A stretch of 33,839 bases of DNA from Candidatus Gastranaerophilales bacterium (GTDB lineage: Bacteria > Cyanobacteriota > Vampirovibrionia > Gastranaerophilales > Gastranaerophilaceae). Positions 31,151 through 33,839 of the stretch are shown here, one piece after another. The first letter of the stretch is position 1. Each line of letters starts with the position of its first letter. The notes beneath the pieces were generated by a model that ran no database searches, was not told the origin of the DNA, and saw only the letters and a program-made list of their open reading frames with translations. Position numbers and translations under genes: made by a program. The stretch lies in NCBI GenBank assembly GCA_947857085.1, contig CANUDF010000014.1, forward strand, positions 1-33,839, written 5' to 3'.

Positions 31151-33727
31151 ATGAGAAAAGTCGTTATATTTTTGTGCTTATTTATTTTGGGTAATTTTAC
31201 ATTTGCAGCTGATTTTGGCGTTTTTAAACTTGATAACGGTCAAACTGTAATAATTGAAGAAGTACATACAAATCCGATTGTAACAATAGACACATGGGTA
31301 AAAACAGGCTCTATTAACGAAAATTCAGGAAATAACGGAGTTTCACACTTTCTTGAGCACTTATTTTTCAAAGGAACAACAAACCACAAACCCGGAGAAT
31401 TTGACAGGGTTCTTGAAGCAAAAGGGGCAATAAATAATGCGGCAACAAGCAAAGATTTTACCCATTATTATATAACAATTCCATCAAAAGATTTTGATTT
31501 AGCTCTTAATATGCATGCCGACATGCTTCAAAATCCTTTAATACCAAGGAAAGAGCTTGAAAAAGAAAGAAAAGTTGTTTTGGAAGAAATATCTAAGGAT
31601 ATAAATTCCCCTTCAACAAAAGTATATAACAATATGATAGAAATGCTGTATGTTAACCATCCATATAGAAGGAAAGTAATAGGTGAAAACAGTATAATAG
31701 AAAATATAACAAGAGAAGAAATTTTAAATTACTTTAATACTTATTATTCCCCCTCAAACATGGTTACAATAATCGTCGGGGATGTTGATACCGAAAAAGC
31801 TTTAAAGAAAGTAACCGAGGAATTTAACGCTGAATATAAAAAAGTTCCTGATAATACATATCCAAAAGAACAACAACTAACTACCCAGTTAAGAAAAGTT
31901 GATTACGCACAAACACAATCCGGATACATGCTGATAGGATTTCGCGGTGTAAATATAACAAATAAAGATTCATATGCATTAGATATTCTGGCCGCAATAC
32001 TAGGCGACGGACGATCTTCAATACTTTATCAAAATATAAAAGATAAAAAACAACTTGCGTTCAGCATTTCATCTTCAAATGCAACATTTAAAGATGACGG
32101 CATTTTTTATATTTCAGCAAGCTTTAATCCTGAAAACTACAAAAAACTTGAGCAAAATATATTTGAAGAAATCACAAGGATACAAACAAACGGAGTAACA
32201 CCCGGGCAGTTAAAACTTGCAAAAAACATAATTGAACGTGATACTTATTACGCAAGAGAATCAATAACAAATATTGCACAGGAACTTGGTTATACAGTTG
32301 TTACTACCGGCGGTACAAAGTTTTATGAAAATTATCTGGATAATATCAAAAATGTAACCCTATCCGACGTAAAAAGGGTTGCAAATAAATATCTGGGAGA
32401 AAACAAAAGTGCAGTTTCTGTAATTCTGCCTGAGCAGGCAAAAGAGGTTAAAATATCTGCAAGAAAGCCTCTTAATACAAAGGCTGAATTAATTAATAAA
32501 AATTCAGAAACTCAAAAATACAAACTATCCAACGGGGCAACATTACTTTTAACACCTAATACTGCAAATGACATAATTGCAATAAATATAATCGCAAAAG
32601 GCGGCGAGTTCATAGAAAGAATACCAGGAACAGGTAAACTTACCGCATCTTTAATGACAAAAGCTACTAAAAATTATTCTTCGAACGAACTATCTCAAAT
32701 AATGGAAGATAAAGGAATAAAAATAGCTCCACAGTCAAAAGGCGATGCATTTTCTATTTCCGTTTTAACTACAAAACCTGAATATGATAAGACATTAGAA
32801 CTTTTAGGAGAACTGGTCAATAATGCTTTATTTGACGAGTATGAAATTGAAAAAACTAAAAAAGAAAAATTGAGTTCTATAAGAAAAAACAGAGATATAC
32901 CTTTACAAAGAGCCATTGAAGAATATAACACCCTTATTTATCAAGGATCTGTTTACTCAAACTCGACTAAAGTCATTGAAAAAACACTTCCTCAAATAAA
33001 CAAACAAGACATTATTCAATATTATAATTCAATCTTTGAGCCTAAAAATTTAGTAATCTCTGTTAACGGAAATGTAGACAAAGAAAAAACAATATCAGAA
33101 TTAACAAAAATATTTAATTCAAAAACAGGTTCAGTTTTTGATTACAGCAAATACAGCATTCCAAGCATAAGCGCACCGAGAATATCAAACCAGATTGATA
33201 AAACCACGGAGACCGCATGGATATTTTTAGGCTGGCAAACAGACGGCTTAACCAATTTAAAAGATTATGCAGCGCTTCAGGTAATTGATTCAATGCTCGG
33301 TATTGGAATGAGTTCAAGACTATTTAAAAACTTACGGGATCAGGAAGGCTTAGCCTATCAATTAGGTTCAGCATTCAATCCCAATATAAAAAGAGGCAGC
33401 CTGATTGTTTATATAGGTACAAACCCAAAAACTCTTGAACGTTCAAAAGAAAAACTTTTTGAAGAAATTAACAGGCTTAAAACAGAATATGTAGGTTCAA
33501 AAGAACTTCAGGAAGCAAAGGACAAACTTATAGGACAATTTGTAATCGGACAGGAAACCAACCTTGAAAAAGCTTCTGCAATCGGCTGGTTTGAAGCATC
33601 AGGACGCGGATATAATTTCAAAAATGATTATGTAAAATTAATAAATAGTGTAACCGTAAATGACATAATTGAGGCTGCAAACAAATATTTTAATGACAAT
33701 TATGTGATGTCAATCGTTAAAAATTAA
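31151..33727 (+). CDS. M16 family zinc metallopeptidase, secreted
   Basis: Periplasmic peptidase of 858 residues with a signal peptide (RKVVIFLCLFILGNFTFA, cut near residue 19-20). The N-terminal half has the inverted zinc motif HFLEH (His66, Glu69, His70) and the distal Glu in KVVLEEI (about 145-146). The second half (from about 455) repeats the fold (KYKLSNGATLLLTPN, GTGKLTASLMTKAT) without HxxEH, the usual inactive M16_C partner half. The single-chain layout resembles PqqL/YmxG-like bacterial M16 proteins. AAGGGG is seven bases before the ATG. The substrate is unknown; processing of exported peptides is a family-based guess. Confidence 0.92.
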   Translation: MRKVVIFLCLFILGNFTFAADFGVFKLDNGQTVIIEEVHTNPIVTIDTWVKTGSINENSGNNGVSHFLEHLFFKGTTNHKPGEFDRVLEAKGAINNAATSKDFTHYYITIPSKDFDLALNMHADMLQNPLIPRKELEKERKVVLEEISKDINSPSTKVYNNMIEMLYVNHPYRRKVIGENSIIENITREEILNYFNTYYSPSNMVTIIVGDVDTEKALKKVTEEFNAEYKKVPDNTYPKEQQLTTQLRKVDYAQTQSGYMLIGFRGVNITNKDSYALDILAAILGDGRSSILYQNIKDKKQLAFSISSSNATFKDDGIFYISASFNPENYKKLEQNIFEEITRIQTNGVTPGQLKLAKNIIERDTYYARESITNIAQELGYTVVTTGGTKFYENYLDNIKNVTLSDVKRVANKYLGENKSAVSVILPEQAKEVKISARKPLNTKAELINKNSETQKYKLSNGATLLLTPNTANDIIAINIIAKGGEFIERIPGTGKLTASLMTKATKNYSSNELSQIMEDKGIKIAPQSKGDAFSISVLTTKPEYDKTLELLGELVNNALFDEYEIEKTKKEKLSSIRKNRDIPLQRAIEEYNTLIYQGSVYSNSTKVIEKTLPQINKQDIIQYYNSIFEPKNLVISVNGNVDKEKTISELTKIFNSKTGSVFDYSKYSIPSISAPRISNQIDKTTETAWIFLGWQTDGLTNLKDYAALQVIDSMLGIGMSSRLFKNLRDQEGLAYQLGSAFNPNIKRGSLIVYIGTNPKTLERSKEKLFEEINRLKTEYVGSKELQEAKDKLIGQFVIGQETNLEKASAIGWFEASGRGYNFKNDYVKLINSVTVNDIIEAANKYFNDNYVMSIVKN

Positions 33728-33745
33728 ACCATGTTAAACAACTTA

Positions 33746-33774
33746 TTGACCATTTGTATTAAAACTGGTATAAT
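33746..33774 (+). promoter_or_regulatory. Near-consensus promoter of the gene leaving the window
   Basis: TTGACC (33746-33751), exactly 17 bases and TATAAT (33769-33774), with TG at the extended -10 position (TGG before TATAAT). It is the best promoter match in the window and suggests a highly expressed gene. Confidence 0.75.
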
Positions 33775-33807
33775 AATAAGGTATACAATTATACGGAGGA
33801 TTTAAGA

Positions 33808-33839
33808 ATGGGTGTAAATACGCACTATCACTACTTTGC
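33808..33839 (+). CDS. Start of an unidentified gene (partial)
   Basis: ATG 33808 has GGAGG eight bases upstream and a near-consensus promoter; ten codons remain in the window (MGVNTHYHYF). Too short to identify. Confidence 0.55.
   Translation, partial: MGVNTHYHYF

Noticed and set aside
1-33839. CRISPR arrays, tRNA/rRNA genes, insertion sequences, prophage
   Set aside because: No regularly spaced repeats, cloverleaf-like sequence, transposase or integrase motifs, or long inverted or direct repeats were found by eye.

Overview
The window reads as an AT-rich, diderm, anaerobic bacterium using the standard code (TGA is a stop). Best inference: a gut-type member of the non-photosynthetic Cyanobacteriota (Vampirovibrionia/Melainabacteria, Gastranaerophilales-like). 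Pointers are an LPS-transport pair (LptC/LptA) and a TolC-type exporter (outer membrane), a rubredoxin/rubrerythrin/flavodiiron oxygen-defence set (anaerobe), a threonyl-tRNA synthetase without the TGS domain as in cyanobacteria, and two type II/IV-pilin-like genes with the G|FTLAE signature. The placement is from family recall; no database search was possible.

Layout. 1-135: tail of an unknown coiled-coil gene and a bidirectional terminator. 155-766 (-): lytic transglycosylase. 1061-9605 (+): mtnP, yggT, trkA, trkH, then tolC, macA, macB-ATPase and macB-permease, tightly packed or overlapping. 9820-10023 (+): small HTH regulator meeting aroE tail to tail. 16814-10020 (-): lptC, lptA, TPR protein, dprA, topA, aroE, a compact operon with a leaderless first gene. 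17630-16902 (-): prepilin 1 with its own promoter and terminator. 17796-21083 (+): dapA, secD, secF. 21189-21928 (+): prepilin 2, broken in frame at a C9 tract. 24811-21965 (-): HTH regulator, short ssb, four-carbon acid sugar kinase, pdxA. 25041-26846 (+): thrS with a structured leader. 27686-26886 (-): orphan protein. 30674-27772 (-): perR, rubredoxin, rubrerythrin, second rubrerythrin, flavodiiron protein FprA, a peroxide/oxygen-defence locus. 30789-33727 (+): small membrane-anchored orphan and an M16 peptidase. 33808-end (+): start of a gene behind a near-consensus promoter.

The most notable observation is a pair of 9-base homopolymeric C/G tracts, each sitting in the leader-peptide part of a different prepilin gene. 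In prepilin 1 the tract keeps the frame open. In prepilin 2 it leaves the well-placed ATG one base out of frame with the G|FTLAE prepilin, and no other start exists. This fits slipped-strand phase variation of surface pseudopilins, with one gene ON and one OFF in this sequence. A second notable point is a regulator with all PerR metal ligands but the Fur-type arginine in its recognition helix, whose own promoter carries a near-perfect Fur box over the predicted transcription start.

No rRNA, tRNA, CRISPR array, insertion sequence or phage gene was seen. No gene-free stretch exceeds 300 bases; the largest (767-1060 and 9606-9819) hold divergent or upstream promoter signals.
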